Below are positions 24,997-33,159 of a stretch of 64,000 nucleotides of DNA, piece after piece (position 1 is the stretch's first letter; every line of letters begins with the position of its first letter). The position numbers were made by a program, and so were the translations under genes. The notes under the pieces are model-generated. The model did not search any database, had not been told where the DNA came from, and saw only the letters and a program-made list of their open reading frames with translations. Source of the DNA: Nocardiopsis coralli (lineage in GTDB: Bacteria > Actinomycetota > Actinomycetes > Streptosporangiales > Streptosporangiaceae); NCBI RefSeq assembly GCF_014892575.1, contig NZ_JADBGI010000026.1, positions 35,951-99,950 on the forward strand, in the 5' to 3' direction.

Positions 24997-25908
24997 TCAC
25001 TGGAACCAGGGGTCGTTCCCGGGTTCGGACTGCCCGTCGTCCCCGCTGTCGGGCTCGGGCGTGGACCCGTCGACGTCGCCGGGCTGGGGCGTGTCCTGCA
25101 GTTCACTGCCGTCACCGGGCTGGGGCGTGTTCTCCAGCTCGGTGCCGTCGCCGTACTCGGGCCCGCCGTCGGGCCGGGCGTGGTTGTAGGTCGCGCCCGA
25201 CTCCAGCTCCTGGCCGTCGAAGAGCTGGTCGACGGTCACGAAGGTGAAGCCCTGCTTGTCGAGCTCCTTGAGCACGTACGGGATGGCCTCGACGGTGCTC
25301 TCGTGCACGTCGTGGAAGAGCACGACGCTGCCCTGGGCGGTCTCCTCCACGGCCACGTCGGTCACCGCTTCGGGGTCCAGGCTCTGCCAGTCGAGGGTGT
25401 CCACGTCCCACAGGAGCATGGGGTGGTCCACGGTCTGGCGCACGGTCTCGTCGAGTTCGCCGTAGGGCGGGCGCATGGTCTCGGGAACCTCGCCGGTGAC
25501 CTCGGCGATGGCCTCGTCGGTGCGCTCGATCTGCTCCGCGATCTCCTCGGTGGAGAGCGTGGGCAGTTCGGGGTGGTCCCAGGTGTGGTTGCCGACCTCG
25601 TGGCCCTCCTGGGCCATGCGCTCGACCGTGGCGGCGTGGTCCTCGACCTTGGACCCGAGCAGGTAGAAGGTGGCGGCCGCCCCGTGTGCGTTCAGGGTGT
25701 CCAGGAGCTCGTCGGTGTACTCGTCCGGACCGTCGTCGAAGGTCAGCGCGACGCACTGCTCGACGGAGCAGTCGGGCTCCGGCTCCTGGTACTGGTGCTG
25801 GGTGTCGGCGGCGGCACTACCGGGTCCGGCCAGCAACAGCCCTCCGGAGAGCAGGAGGGTGGAAGTTGCAGCAAACCCGAACTTTGGTATCGATCGCGTA
25901 ACGTTCAC
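24997..25908 (-). CDS. Secreted polysaccharide deacetylase (NodB domain)
   Basis: This protein of about 303 residues has a signal peptide (hydrophobic LLLSGGLLLAGPGSAAA) then a NodB domain: TFDDGPDEYTDELLD with the metal-binding Asp pair, GHEVGNHTWDHPEL with the two metal histidines, RPPYGELDETV, and the late VVLFHDVHESTV histidine. It removes acetyl groups from peptidoglycan, chitin or similar polymers outside the cell. The C-terminal 70 residues are a Gly/Pro/acidic tail with two TPQPGD repeats. The start is uncertain: GTG 25908 fits the signal peptide and lies seven bases after TACAGT (leaderless); GTG 25917 and ATG 25974 are alternatives. A paralogue lies upstream. Confidence 0.85.
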   Translation of the reverse strand: MNVTRSIPKFGFAATSTLLLSGGLLLAGPGSAAADTQHQYQEPEPDCSVEQCVALTFDDGPDEYTDELLDTLNAHGAAATFYLLGSKVEDHAATVERMAQEGHEVGNHTWDHPELPTLSTEEIAEQIERTDEAIAEVTGEVPETMRPPYGELDETVRQTVDHPMLLWDVDTLDWQSLDPEAVTDVAVEETAQGSVVLFHDVHESTVEAIPYVLKELDKQGFTFVTVDQLFDGQELESGATYNHARPDGGPEYGDGTELENTPQPGDGSELQDTPQPGDVDGSTPEPDSGDDGQSEPGNDPWFQ

Positions 25909-26011
25909 AGCATGCACTGTAAATGATGGGGTGACCTGCGTGGGGTGGGCCCGCTCACGTTCTGCTGGTGGCATGGACGACACGGAACCGGCTCAACCTT
26001 TTCCGCACACA

Positions 26012-26052
26012 CGCCGGCGCCCGCGATCCCGGGCGGATCGCGGGCGCCGGCG
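26012..26052 (-). terminator. Terminator after second deacetylase gene
   Basis: A perfect 17-bp stem (26012-26028 with 26036-26052, arm CGCCGGCGCCCGCGATC) and 7-base loop lies 22 bases after the stop of the 26074 gene on the - strand. It separates the two deacetylases into different transcripts. Confidence 0.8.
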
Positions 26053-26073
26053 GTCGGGGTCCTGCCTTCCGGG

Positions 26074-27618
26074 TCAGCCCATCCGGGCGTCGGTGAGCAC
26101 GTCACCCGACCCCATGCCACCCAAACCGAACAGGTCGGTGATGGTCACGAAGTGGTAACCCTCTTCGTGCAGGCCGTCCAGGACGTCCGGGACGGCGTCG
26201 ACCGACTTGCCGTGGATGTCGTGGAACAGGACCACGCTGCCGGTGTCGGTGTGGGTCAGGGCGTGGTCGGCCACCTTGTGCGAGTCCCGGCTCTGCCAGT
26301 CCTGGGTGTCCACGTCCCACAGGATGATCGGCTGGTCGACCGCCCCGCTGACGGTGTCGTTGACCGACCCGTAGGGCGGGCGGATCGTGGGCGGATCCGA
26401 CCCGGTGATCTCGCTGATCGCGTCGTTGGTGCGCGCGATGTCCTGGCGCACCTCCTCGGCCGACAGCTCGGCCAGGTCGTCGTGCTTCCACGTGTGGTTG
26501 CCCAGTTCGTGGCCCTCGTCGGCCATGCGTTCGAGGGCCTCGGGGTGCTCGGCCACCAGCTGGCCCAGCACGTAGAAGGTGGCCCGGGCGTCGTACTCGT
26601 CCAGGATGTCCATGAGCCGGTCGGTGTGCTCACCGGGACCGTCGTCGAAGGTCAGGGCCACGCACTTCAGCCGCGCGCAGTCCATGCTGACCCCCTGCTC
26701 GTCGGTGGATCCGTCCAGCGGGAACTCCCCGGGGCCGGACTCGTTGTTCAGGGCGGCATCGCGTGCGGCCAGGCCCAGCTCGGACAGCACACCCTCGGTG
26801 GCCTCGGCCTTGACCGGAAGCACGACCGCCTGGCCGCCCGAGGCCTCGGGCACCTCCCCGGGGGCCATGTCGACCGCCATGCCCCCGGCCGTACTGAAGG
26901 CCAGGTCCTCCAACGGGGAACCGGCCCAGTCCTCGGCGGCCTCGGCGGCCTGCTCGGGGTCGGACAGGTCGAGCGAGTCCTCCGGGGCGGCCGCCTCCTG
27001 GTTCTCACCGTCGGCCGCGGCCTCCTCGGTCTCCTGTGCCTCGTCGGCGCGGGAGGCGACCTCACCGAGCACCCCGGGCAGCTGCTGGGCGGTCATGCCG
27101 TACTCTTCCTGCAGCGCGGCGGCCGCGGACAGATGGGCCCGTTCCAGCGCAGCCTCGTCGGCGAACAGGGAGGTCCAGGGCAGGACCTCGTCGGAGGAGG
27201 CGTCGTACCACAGGGTCTGGTTCTCGTCTTCGTCCTGCACGCCCGAGGAGACCGCGGCGGTGATCCGGGCGCCCACCACCTGGGATGAGACGGCCAGGAA
27301 CGTCGCGTCCTGCTGCAGTTCGGAGCCGCCCTGGTCCGGCAGCCCTTCCAGGAACTCGGTCTGGCGCTCGGCCATGCGGGTGCGCACTTCCATCATCAGC
27401 GGGTGCGAGGCGGCCACACGCGGGTAGCTGGTACCCACGGTGCTGTGACCGGCCTCGACGGTCGTCGATTCGACCGCGACCCCCTCGAAGGCGTCCAGCG
27501 GGGTGCGGATCGCTTCCGCGGGTGCTGCGGGCTCCTCGGTCGCCTGGCAGGCAGGGATCAGGAGCAGTCCGGCGGCGGCGGTAACGGACAACGTTCTGCG
27601 CAGTGAGGTGTCAGCCAC
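26074..27618 (-). CDS. Polysaccharide deacetylase lipoprotein with PdaC-like N-terminal domain
   Basis: This 514-residue protein starts at GTG 27618 with a lipoprotein signal ending LLLIPAC. Residues ~45-300 resemble the DUF4163/DUF3298 region found before NodB in PdaC/RsiV-like proteins (YPRVAASHPLMMEVRTRMAE, WYDASSDEVLPWTSLFADEA), interrupted by a Glu/Ala-rich linker. The C-terminal NodB domain keeps TFDDGPGEHTDRLMD, GHELGNHTWKHDDL, RPPYGSVNDTV and VVLFHDIHGKSVDA. It is anchored outside the membrane and probably deacetylates cell-wall glycan. TATGGT lies six bases before the GTG, suggesting a leaderless mRNA. Confidence 0.87.
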   Translation of the reverse strand: MADTSLRRTLSVTAAAGLLLIPACQATEEPAAPAEAIRTPLDAFEGVAVESTTVEAGHSTVGTSYPRVAASHPLMMEVRTRMAERQTEFLEGLPDQGGSELQQDATFLAVSSQVVGARITAAVSSGVQDEDENQTLWYDASSDEVLPWTSLFADEAALERAHLSAAAALQEEYGMTAQQLPGVLGEVASRADEAQETEEAAADGENQEAAAPEDSLDLSDPEQAAEAAEDWAGSPLEDLAFSTAGGMAVDMAPGEVPEASGGQAVVLPVKAEATEGVLSELGLAARDAALNNESGPGEFPLDGSTDEQGVSMDCARLKCVALTFDDGPGEHTDRLMDILDEYDARATFYVLGQLVAEHPEALERMADEGHELGNHTWKHDDLAELSAEEVRQDIARTNDAISEITGSDPPTIRPPYGSVNDTVSGAVDQPIILWDVDTQDWQSRDSHKVADHALTHTDTGSVVLFHDIHGKSVDAVPDVLDGLHEEGYHFVTITDLFGLGGMGSGDVLTDARMG

Positions 27619-27752
27619 GGGGGGACCATAACGGAGCGGCCCCGCACAAATAGAGACGCACCGCAGTCGGTTAACTACTCTGGGTCGATCATTGCCCCAG
27701 AAGTTCCGGATGTGTCAGGACGTGTCCCCCGGGGCTACGGACGCGGATGACC

Positions 27753-28805
27753 TCACTCGGGCAGGGCCGATTCGGCGGCGGCGGCGACCAACGCGCGTGT
27801 CTGCTCAAGGATCTCGGCCCCCTGTTCCTTGGGCAGGTGCACGTGCCCGGACGGCAGGCCGCGCTCCGAACGGTCGCGCAGCAGGGTGTTGCGGTAGGCG
27901 ATCTCGTTGGACAGGTAGTCGCCGCCGCTGCCGCGCACCGCTACCGAACCCGGCGTGGGGCCGTCGTGGCGCTCCACCTGCGGGTCGCCCTCGACCACGT
28001 GCGTGTTGACCCGGACCGGGACCGGACCGGCCGCCGCCCGGGCCATCTGCTCGGTCGGCAGCGACGTGCGGGTCCACTGCGGGCCGCCGCCGGGTACCGG
28101 GATGGTTCCGCTGCGCCGCACCCCCAGGTTGTCGGCGCCGCCACCGCGGTGGGCCCCGTTCCACACTTCCAGGTCGAATCGGCCGCTGCGACCGCGGCTG
28201 AGGGTGAGCACCGCCTCGGCGCGCTCGTGCTGCTCGGCCAGGGCCTGTTCCACGAGCCCGTCGTCGAAGTCGGCCCAGCGCACGGGGAAGATCGCCGCGC
28301 GCACCACGGCGGTGCGCCGGCCCACGGGGAAGGTCCACCCGTTCAGGTCCAGGGCCGCGGCGCCGGAGGGGTTGGAGCAGGAGGGGTCCTCGTCCAGGCG
28401 GAACGGGTCGAACCCGGTCACCACCACACGCACCCACCGCTCGCCGGGCGGGAAGTCCAGGTCGGTGATCCCGCGCGACTCCACCTCCAGCACCCGCATG
28501 AGGTCGGCGCGGCCGGCCGGGTCCAGGGCGAAGGAGGGGCGCCAGGTACGCAGCCGGGCGGCCAGCGCCAGGCGCGCCCAGTACAGGGGCCGGTCGTCGA
28601 GCTCGTCCAGGCCGGTGCGGGTGGCCTCGGTCCACAGGCGCGAGCCGTGTGCGGCCACCACCTCACGCGCCTGGGCCAGGTCCTCGGCATCCTTGAGGTC
28701 GGCGGTGAACAGGGGTTCGGCCGCACCGAAACCGGAGCGGGCCAGGAGCCGACGGGGCTCGGGGAGGTCGACGCGGGCCTCTTCGGGCGTGGTGTCGTGG
28801 TGCAC
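27753..28805 (-). CDS. Pyroglutamyl-peptidase I-like protein lacking catalytic cysteine
   Basis: This 350-residue protein contains a C15 peptidase fold over its C-terminal two-thirds: RVVVTGFDPF near residue 128, AVLTLSRGRSGRFDLEVWNG with the conserved glutamate, and a histidine in LPSGHVHLPKEQ near residue 320. The nucleophile motif, normally with Cys before Asn, reads GGDYLSNEIAYR, so Cys is replaced by Ser. The N-terminal ~120 residues are an extension absent from classical enzymes (about 215 residues). Removal of N-terminal pyroglutamate is therefore doubtful. GTG 28805 is the best start but has no ribosome site. It stands alone, followed by the deacetylase promoter. Confidence 0.75.
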   Translation of the reverse strand: MHHDTTPEEARVDLPEPRRLLARSGFGAAEPLFTADLKDAEDLAQAREVVAAHGSRLWTEATRTGLDELDDRPLYWARLALAARLRTWRPSFALDPAGRADLMRVLEVESRGITDLDFPPGERWVRVVVTGFDPFRLDEDPSCSNPSGAAALDLNGWTFPVGRRTAVVRAAIFPVRWADFDDGLVEQALAEQHERAEAVLTLSRGRSGRFDLEVWNGAHRGGGADNLGVRRSGTIPVPGGGPQWTRTSLPTEQMARAAAGPVPVRVNTHVVEGDPQVERHDGPTPGSVAVRGSGGDYLSNEIAYRNTLLRDRSERGLPSGHVHLPKEQGAEILEQTRALVAAAAESALPE

Positions 28806-29024
28806 GGGGTCGCAGACTGGTGTCGGGGTCGGAATCGGGGGCGGTCGGGGCGCCGGTCCGACAGCACAGCCTAACGTCGCCGGGTCCTGCGCGTGCGCCC
28901 GGATCCGGGCCCTGGCGGGGGAGAGGGGATCCTCACGTACGGCCGCGGCCGGGTCTGGACCGGCGGGCCCGGACTTGGCAGGGTGTGGAGTGTCCACCGT
29001 CCCTCTCAACGGAGAGAGAAACAC

Positions 29025-30572
29025 ATGAGCACTGCTGCCCTCCCCGAGACCGAGGTCCTGGCGCAGCGGGCGCGCACCGCCCTGGAGCGCTGCGGCCTGG
29101 CCCGGCTGCCCGAACCGGTCGGGGCGGCCGGTATGGCGCGCACCCCCATCACCGGGCAGTACCTGTTTCCCGTCGAGTACGACACCCCCCAGTCCGCCGG
29201 GCGTGCCGTGGGCGCCGCCCAGGAGACCTTCGCCTCCACCTGGCGTGAGACCCCCGCCCCCGAGCGCGGACAGCTCGTGCGCCGCTTCGGTGAACTGCTG
29301 CGCGAGCACAAGGCCGACCTGGCCGAGCTGGTCACCATCGAGGTCGGCAAGATCCGCTCCGAGGCCCTGGGCGAGGTCCAGGAGATGATCGACATCTGCG
29401 AGTTCGCCCTGGGGCTGTCCCGGCAGCTGTACGGGCGCACCATGCCCTCGGAGCGCCCCGGCCACCGGCTCATGGAGACCTGGCACCCGCTGGGTGTGGT
29501 CGGTGTGATCACGGCGTTCAACTTCCCCGTGGCCGTGTGGTCCTGGAACACCTGTGTGGCGCTGGTGTGCGGCAACACGGTGGTGTGGAAGCCCTCCGAG
29601 CTGACCCCGCTGACGGCGCTGGGCTGCCACAGCCTGCTGCGCCGGGCCGCCGAGGACGTGGGCGCCCCGGCCGACGTGCACCGCCTGGTGCTGGGTGAGG
29701 CGCAGGTCGGCGAGGCCCTGGTGGAGGACGAGCGGGTGGCCCTGCTGTCGGCGACCGGATCGACCGCCATGGGCCGCACCGTGGCGCCGAGGGTCGCCGC
29801 CCGGATGGGCCGGTACCTGCTGGAGCTGGGCGGCAACAACGCGGCCGTCGTGGCCCCCTCGGCCGACCTGGACCTGGTCGTGCGCGGCAGTGTGTTCGCC
29901 GCCGCGGGCACGGCCGGGCAGCGCTGCACCAGCCTGCGCCGGCTCATCGTGCACGAGGACGTGGTCGACCGGGTGGTGGAGGGCGTCGTGGGCGCCTACG
30001 GCCAGCTGCGCGAGCGCATCGGCGATCCGTACCAGGAGGAGACTCTGGTGGGTCCGCTGGTGGCCGAGCGCGCCCACACGGCGATGCGCGCGGCCCTGGA
30101 ACAGGCCGAGGCCGAGGGCGGGCAGGTCCTGGCCGGCGGCGCACGGTGCCTGGAGAAGGAGGCGCCCGACGCCTACTACGTCGAGCCGGCCGTGGTGCGC
30201 ATGCCCGAGCAGACCGACACCGTGCGCCGGGAGACCTTCGCGCCGATCCTGTACGTGCTGACCTACCGCACCTTCGAGGAAGCGGTGCGGCTGCACAACG
30301 ACGTGCCCCAGGGCCTGTCCTCGGCCGTCTTCACCCAGGACCAGGCCGAGGCGGAGCGTTTCCTGGCGGCCTCGGGCTCGGACTGCGGCATCGTCAACGT
30401 CAACATCGGGACCTCGGGCGCCGAGATCGGCGGTGCCTTCGGGGGCGAGAAGGACACCGGCGGCGGCCGCGAGTCGGGCTCGGACGCCTGGAAGGCCTAC
30501 ATGCGCCGGGCCACCAACACGGTCAACTACGGGGGTGAACTCCCGTTGGCCCAGGGGGTGCGTTTCCTCTGA
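29025..30572 (+). CDS. Aldehyde dehydrogenase, ALDH7/antiquitin family (probable aminoadipate semialdehyde dehydrogenase)
   Basis: This 515-residue enzyme has the ALDH7 layout: N-terminal LARLPEPVGAAGMARTPITG, WHPLGVVGVITAFNFPVAVW, NAD site LLSATGSTAMGRTVAPRVA, LLELGGNNAAVVAPSADLDL with the glutamate, and catalytic cysteine in GTAGQRCTSLRRLIVHEDVV. The ending GGAFGGEKDTGGGRESGSDAW, then KAYMRRATNTVNYG, is diagnostic for antiquitin-type enzymes, which oxidise 2-aminoadipate 6-semialdehyde in lysine or pipecolate breakdown. ATG 29025 follows GGAGAGAG. No other lysine-catabolic gene is adjacent, so the exact substrate is inferred. Confidence 0.9.
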   Translation: MSTAALPETEVLAQRARTALERCGLARLPEPVGAAGMARTPITGQYLFPVEYDTPQSAGRAVGAAQETFASTWRETPAPERGQLVRRFGELLREHKADLAELVTIEVGKIRSEALGEVQEMIDICEFALGLSRQLYGRTMPSERPGHRLMETWHPLGVVGVITAFNFPVAVWSWNTCVALVCGNTVVWKPSELTPLTALGCHSLLRRAAEDVGAPADVHRLVLGEAQVGEALVEDERVALLSATGSTAMGRTVAPRVAARMGRYLLELGGNNAAVVAPSADLDLVVRGSVFAAAGTAGQRCTSLRRLIVHEDVVDRVVEGVVGAYGQLRERIGDPYQEETLVGPLVAERAHTAMRAALEQAEAEGGQVLAGGARCLEKEAPDAYYVEPAVVRMPEQTDTVRRETFAPILYVLTYRTFEEAVRLHNDVPQGLSSAVFTQDQAEAERFLAASGSDCGIVNVNIGTSGAEIGGAFGGEKDTGGGRESGSDAWKAYMRRATNTVNYGGELPLAQGVRFL

Positions 30573-30627
30573 GGCCCCGGCCGGGGTCCCCTCTCTGTAT
30601 GGGACGGGGATCCCTCGGGCCGAAATA

Positions 30628-30654
30628 GTTGCCCACAACCTTGTTGTGCGCAAC
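30628..30654. promoter_or_regulatory. OhrR operator
   Basis: GTTGCCCACAAC (30628-30639) and GTTGTGCGCAAC (30643-30654) form a 12-3-12 inverted repeat with one mismatch, ending 44 bases before the ohrR start. The ACAA..TTGT core matches OhrR sites of other bacteria. It should repress the ohrR-ohr transcript until organic peroxide oxidises OhrR. Confidence 0.8.
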
Positions 30655-30698
30655 CAACCTTGTTAGCGTGAGGGAAGGACGAGAGAGAGGGGGAAGCC

Positions 30699-31217
30699 GT
30701 GGCACACGAGGCCGGAGCGGACCGGCTGGCCCTGGACAACCAGCTGTGCTTCTCCCTCTACACCGCCTCCCGGGCCCTGACCGGGTTCTACCGGGAGCTC
30801 CTGGAGGATCTGGGGCTGACCTACCCCCAGTACCTGGTCATGCTCGTGCTCTGGGAACGCGGCCCGCTCACCGTCAAGGAGCTCGGCAGCGCCCTGCACC
30901 TGGACTCCGGCACGCTCTCGCCCCTGCTGCGCCGCCTGCAGGGCGCCGGGCTGATCACCCGCGAGCGCGCCGACGAGGACGAACGCATCGTCAGGGTCGC
31001 CCCCACCGAGGACGGGGCCCGACTGCGCGAGCGCGCGCACAGCATCCCCGACTCCCTGCTGTGCGCCACGGAACTGTCCACCGAACGGGCCCGCGCCCTG
31101 CGCGAGAGCCTCGACGCGGTCACCCGCGCGGTGGAGGGCCGGGACGAACGAGCCCGGCCCGCACAGGACACGAACACACCCGATCCAGGCCCCGCCGAGG
31201 GCCGAGAGAGGCAGTAA
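30699..31217 (+). CDS. ohrR: Organic-peroxide sensor repressor, MarR family
   Basis: This 172-residue MarR protein carries the OhrR hallmark DNQLCFSLYTASRAL with the peroxide-reactive Cys17, then YPQYLVMLVLWERGPLTVKE and the winged helix GTLSPLLRRLQGAGLITRER. The C-terminal 30 residues are a polar extension. GTG 30699 follows GAGGGGGAAG. Its stop TAA shares one base with the ohr start (TAATG), so the two are translationally coupled. No other cysteine partner is needed for the one-Cys mechanism, though Cys77-region residues such as LLCATEL could act as a second cysteine. Confidence 0.92.
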   Translation: MAHEAGADRLALDNQLCFSLYTASRALTGFYRELLEDLGLTYPQYLVMLVLWERGPLTVKELGSALHLDSGTLSPLLRRLQGAGLITRERADEDERIVRVAPTEDGARLRERAHSIPDSLLCATELSTERARALRESLDAVTRAVEGRDERARPAQDTNTPDPGPAEGRERQ

Positions 31218-31645
31218 TGGCACGCCAGACCCTGTACACCGCAGACGCCACCGTCACCGGCGAAGGCCGCAAGGGCCACGGCAAGACGAACGACGGCCGC
31301 CTCGAGGTCGACCTGTCCGTGCCGGCCGGCGTGGGCGGCGACGACGGCCCGGGCACCAACCCCGAGCAGCTCTTCGCCGTGGGCTACGGCGCCTGCTTCC
31401 ACGGCGCCCTGCGCAAGGTCGCCCGCGAGTCCAAGACAGAGATCGGCGAGTCCACCGTCGACGCCCAGGTCGGCCTCGGCAAGTCCGAGGAAGGGCTGGA
31501 CATCGCCGTGGACCTGACCGTCACCATCGCCGGTGTCGACCAGGCCACCGCCGAGAAGCTGGTGGAGACCGCCCACCAGGTCTGCCCCTACTCGCGCGCC
31601 ACGCGCGGCAACATCGAGGTGAACCTGACGGCCAAGGCCGGCTAG
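31217..31645 (+). CDS. ohr: Organic hydroperoxide resistance protein (Ohr peroxidase)
   Basis: This 142-residue OsmC-fold enzyme reduces organic hydroperoxides. Both reactive cysteines are present: Cys60 in FAVGYGACFHGAL and Cys123 in AHQVCPYSRATRGN, and the conserved acidic/arginine partners fall in GKTNDGRLEVDLS. Length and sequence are typical. ATG 31217 overlaps the ohrR stop by one base. It ends before a strong hairpin at 31666. Confidence 0.94.
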   Translation: MARQTLYTADATVTGEGRKGHGKTNDGRLEVDLSVPAGVGGDDGPGTNPEQLFAVGYGACFHGALRKVARESKTEIGESTVDAQVGLGKSEEGLDIAVDLTVTIAGVDQATAEKLVETAHQVCPYSRATRGNIEVNLTAKAG

Positions 31646-31665
31646 GCGTCACCCGCACGACCGTC

Positions 31666-31696
31666 GGGCCGGGCACGCACTGCGCGTGTCCGGCCC
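31666..31696 (+). terminator. Terminator after ohr
   Basis: A 13-bp stem (31666-31678 with 31684-31696) containing one G-T pair and a 5-base loop lies 20 bases after the ohr stop and 16 bases before the stop of the convergent gene at 31713. It likely acts in both directions. Confidence 0.75.
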
Positions 31697-31712
31697 TTCG
31701 TGTGTGCCGCGC

Positions 31713-32165
31713 TCAGGCCCCTTCACCTCGGCGGTAGGCGGCCAGCGCGCGCTCGAACCCGGGGTCGACCGGATGCGAGGCGGGCCTGGAGCGGTCGACG
31801 ACCACCACGGTGGCGGTGGAGGGTTCCTGGAGCAACGAGGCCACCGCCAGGGCGAAGGTGTCGGGGTCCAGGACCGGTTCGGCGCCCAGGGCCAGCGGGC
31901 GTCGTCCGTTCGGGCTGATGCGGCCCCACCCGCGCTGCTCGTCCCAGCACAGCAGCAGCCCCCGTTCGGACTGCGCGCGCGGCACCCTGACAAGGGCGCT
32001 GCGCACGTCGTGCCGCTGGACATGGCACTCGGGCAGGTACAGGCGGGGCGGGTGCACGAGCTCCTTGGCCAGGCGCCGCACGCACACGTGGATGTAGGCG
32101 TGGTGGTTCAGCGGCCAGGGCGTGGAGTTCGCGTCGGGGTAGGACAGGCAGGGCGTGGAACTCAT
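31713..32165 (-). CDS. Protein of unknown function, DUF6292-like
   Basis: This 150-residue soluble protein starts at ATG 32165 behind GGAGGAGGACAG. Stretches such as LLLCWDEQRGWGRISPNGRR followed by PLALGAEPVLDPDTFALAVA resemble a small actinomycete family (DUF6292) often found beside HTH regulators; I give that name with low certainty. It has three cysteines in the N-terminal part and no membrane segment. It is the last gene of a three-gene - strand group with a 148-residue unknown and an excisionase-like HTH protein. No function can be assigned. Confidence 0.65.
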   Translation of the reverse strand: MSSTPCLSYPDANSTPWPLNHHAYIHVCVRRLAKELVHPPRLYLPECHVQRHDVRSALVRVPRAQSERGLLLCWDEQRGWGRISPNGRRPLALGAEPVLDPDTFALAVASLLQEPSTATVVVVDRSRPASHPVDPGFERALAAYRRGEGA

Positions 32166-32179
32166 CGCTGTCCTCCTCC

Positions 32180-32626
32180 TCATTCGCCGACCGGGTCGGG
32201 GTCGGTCTCGTGGTCGGGTTCGTGCGGTGCGCCCGCCACCGTCAGCAGCACGGTGATCGGCATGCCCCCGTAGGTGCCGGTGACGGTCACCAGGCGCTCG
32301 TCGGGGCGCTCCCGGTGGGTCTCGCGCTCCTCCTCGAGCACCGAGCGCCAGCGGGCCAGCACCCCGTCGGGTCCGAAGAGCTCCGATGCTCCCCGGCTGC
32401 CCGCGCCGGCCGCGTAGTGCACGGCGGCCAACCCGTCGACGTCGACCACACAGGCGGTCAGGCACGGCCACAGTCCCGGCTCCCGTTCGAGGAGATCGGC
32501 GACATTGTGGGTGCAAGTGATCGCCCTCTGGGGGCCACGGGGTGCAGTTTCGATTGCCACTGCGGTTCCCCGGTTCCGATTTGCGGGGGATCGGGTTCCA
32601 CTCGGGGCGGACATGATGGAACGCAT
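32180..32626 (-). CDS. Hypothetical protein
   Basis: I do not recognise this 148-residue protein. The middle reads ITCTHNVADLLEREPGLWPC then LTACVVDVDGLAAVHYAAGA, and the C-terminus GTYGGMPITVLLTVAGAPHE looks like paired beta strands; it ends in an acidic, Pro-rich tail. ATG 32626 follows AAGGGG; ATG 32614 is a second choice. It lies four bases after the HTH gene and fourteen before the DUF6292-like gene, so the three are one operon. The first 90 bases are less GC-rich than the rest of the window. Confidence 0.6.
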   Translation of the reverse strand: MRSIMSAPSGTRSPANRNRGTAVAIETAPRGPQRAITCTHNVADLLEREPGLWPCLTACVVDVDGLAAVHYAAGAGSRGASELFGPDGVLARWRSVLEEERETHRERPDERLVTVTGTYGGMPITVLLTVAGAPHEPDHETDPDPVGE

Positions 32627-32630
32627 TCTT

Positions 32631-32888
32631 CTATCCCCTTCGGTCGGGGGTCGCTCTCTCGGTAGTTCTCCGTGTTTCTTTCCTGGCCTCCTCCACGTAG
32701 CGGTTCAACGATTCACAGGTGATGCGCCGGATCCATTTCTTCGGTCCGATTTTCACCGATTCGAGTTCCTGGTTGTAGCACAGCTCGTATACGACGCGCT
32801 CCGAAACATCCAGGACCTCCGCAGCTTTACGCACGCTGACCAGGAGTTTCGGCTGGTCGACGATGCGGATTTCTGGCGGCCTGGCCAT
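32631..32888 (-). CDS. Excisionase-type helix-turn-helix DNA-binding protein
   Basis: This 85-residue basic protein has a MerR/excisionase-like winged HTH: KLLVSVRKAAEVLDVSERVV followed by YELCYNQELESVKIG and KKWIRRITCESLNRYVEEAR. Such proteins are excision directionality factors or small regulators. No integrase or attachment site is visible nearby, so a regulator of its own operon is more likely. ATG 32888 lies six bases after TAGGTT, which indicates a leaderless transcript. Its DNA is AT-richer than the neighbours, hinting at horizontal origin. Confidence 0.75.
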   Translation of the reverse strand: MARPPEIRIVDQPKLLVSVRKAAEVLDVSERVVYELCYNQELESVKIGPKKWIRRITCESLNRYVEEARKETRRTTERATPDRRG

Positions 32889-33080
32889 GCGGAAAACCTA
32901 ACAATCGACGGGAAGGGTGTACAGGCCTCTTCGCTTCTGCATGCCCGTGCAACCGGCGTTCTTTGTCGCGGTCGGGACCTTGGTGCGTGCAGTGGCACGG
33001 GCTCGGACACTTCTTCAGGCTCTGCGAGCTTCTGCAGGGCTCGAATCCGAGTCTGCCCCACCGGGCTCCGGGATGTCCGC

Positions 33081-33117
33081 AAAAAAATTTTCTGACACCG
33101 CGAACGATGTCAGAAAA
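33081..33117 (-). terminator. Rho-independent terminator with U-tract
   Basis: TTTTCTGACA (33088-33097) and TGTCAGAAAA (33108-33117) make a perfect 10-bp stem with a 10-base loop. On the - strand the stem is followed by seven T residues (33087-33081). It lies 42 bases after the stop of the CBS-domain gene at 33160 and is a textbook intrinsic terminator, unusual in such GC-rich DNA. Confidence 0.85.
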
Positions 33118-33159
33118 GAGAACTTTCGGCGAGGGGTGCAATGCCGTGCATGGTGACGC

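Noticed and set aside
33040..33070. tRNA-like T-arm (CTCGAATCC) followed by GCCCCACCG
   Set aside because: No matching acceptor 5' strand or anticodon arm is found in the 75 bases upstream, and the T-loop has C instead of TT. It is not a tRNA and gives no support for an attachment site.
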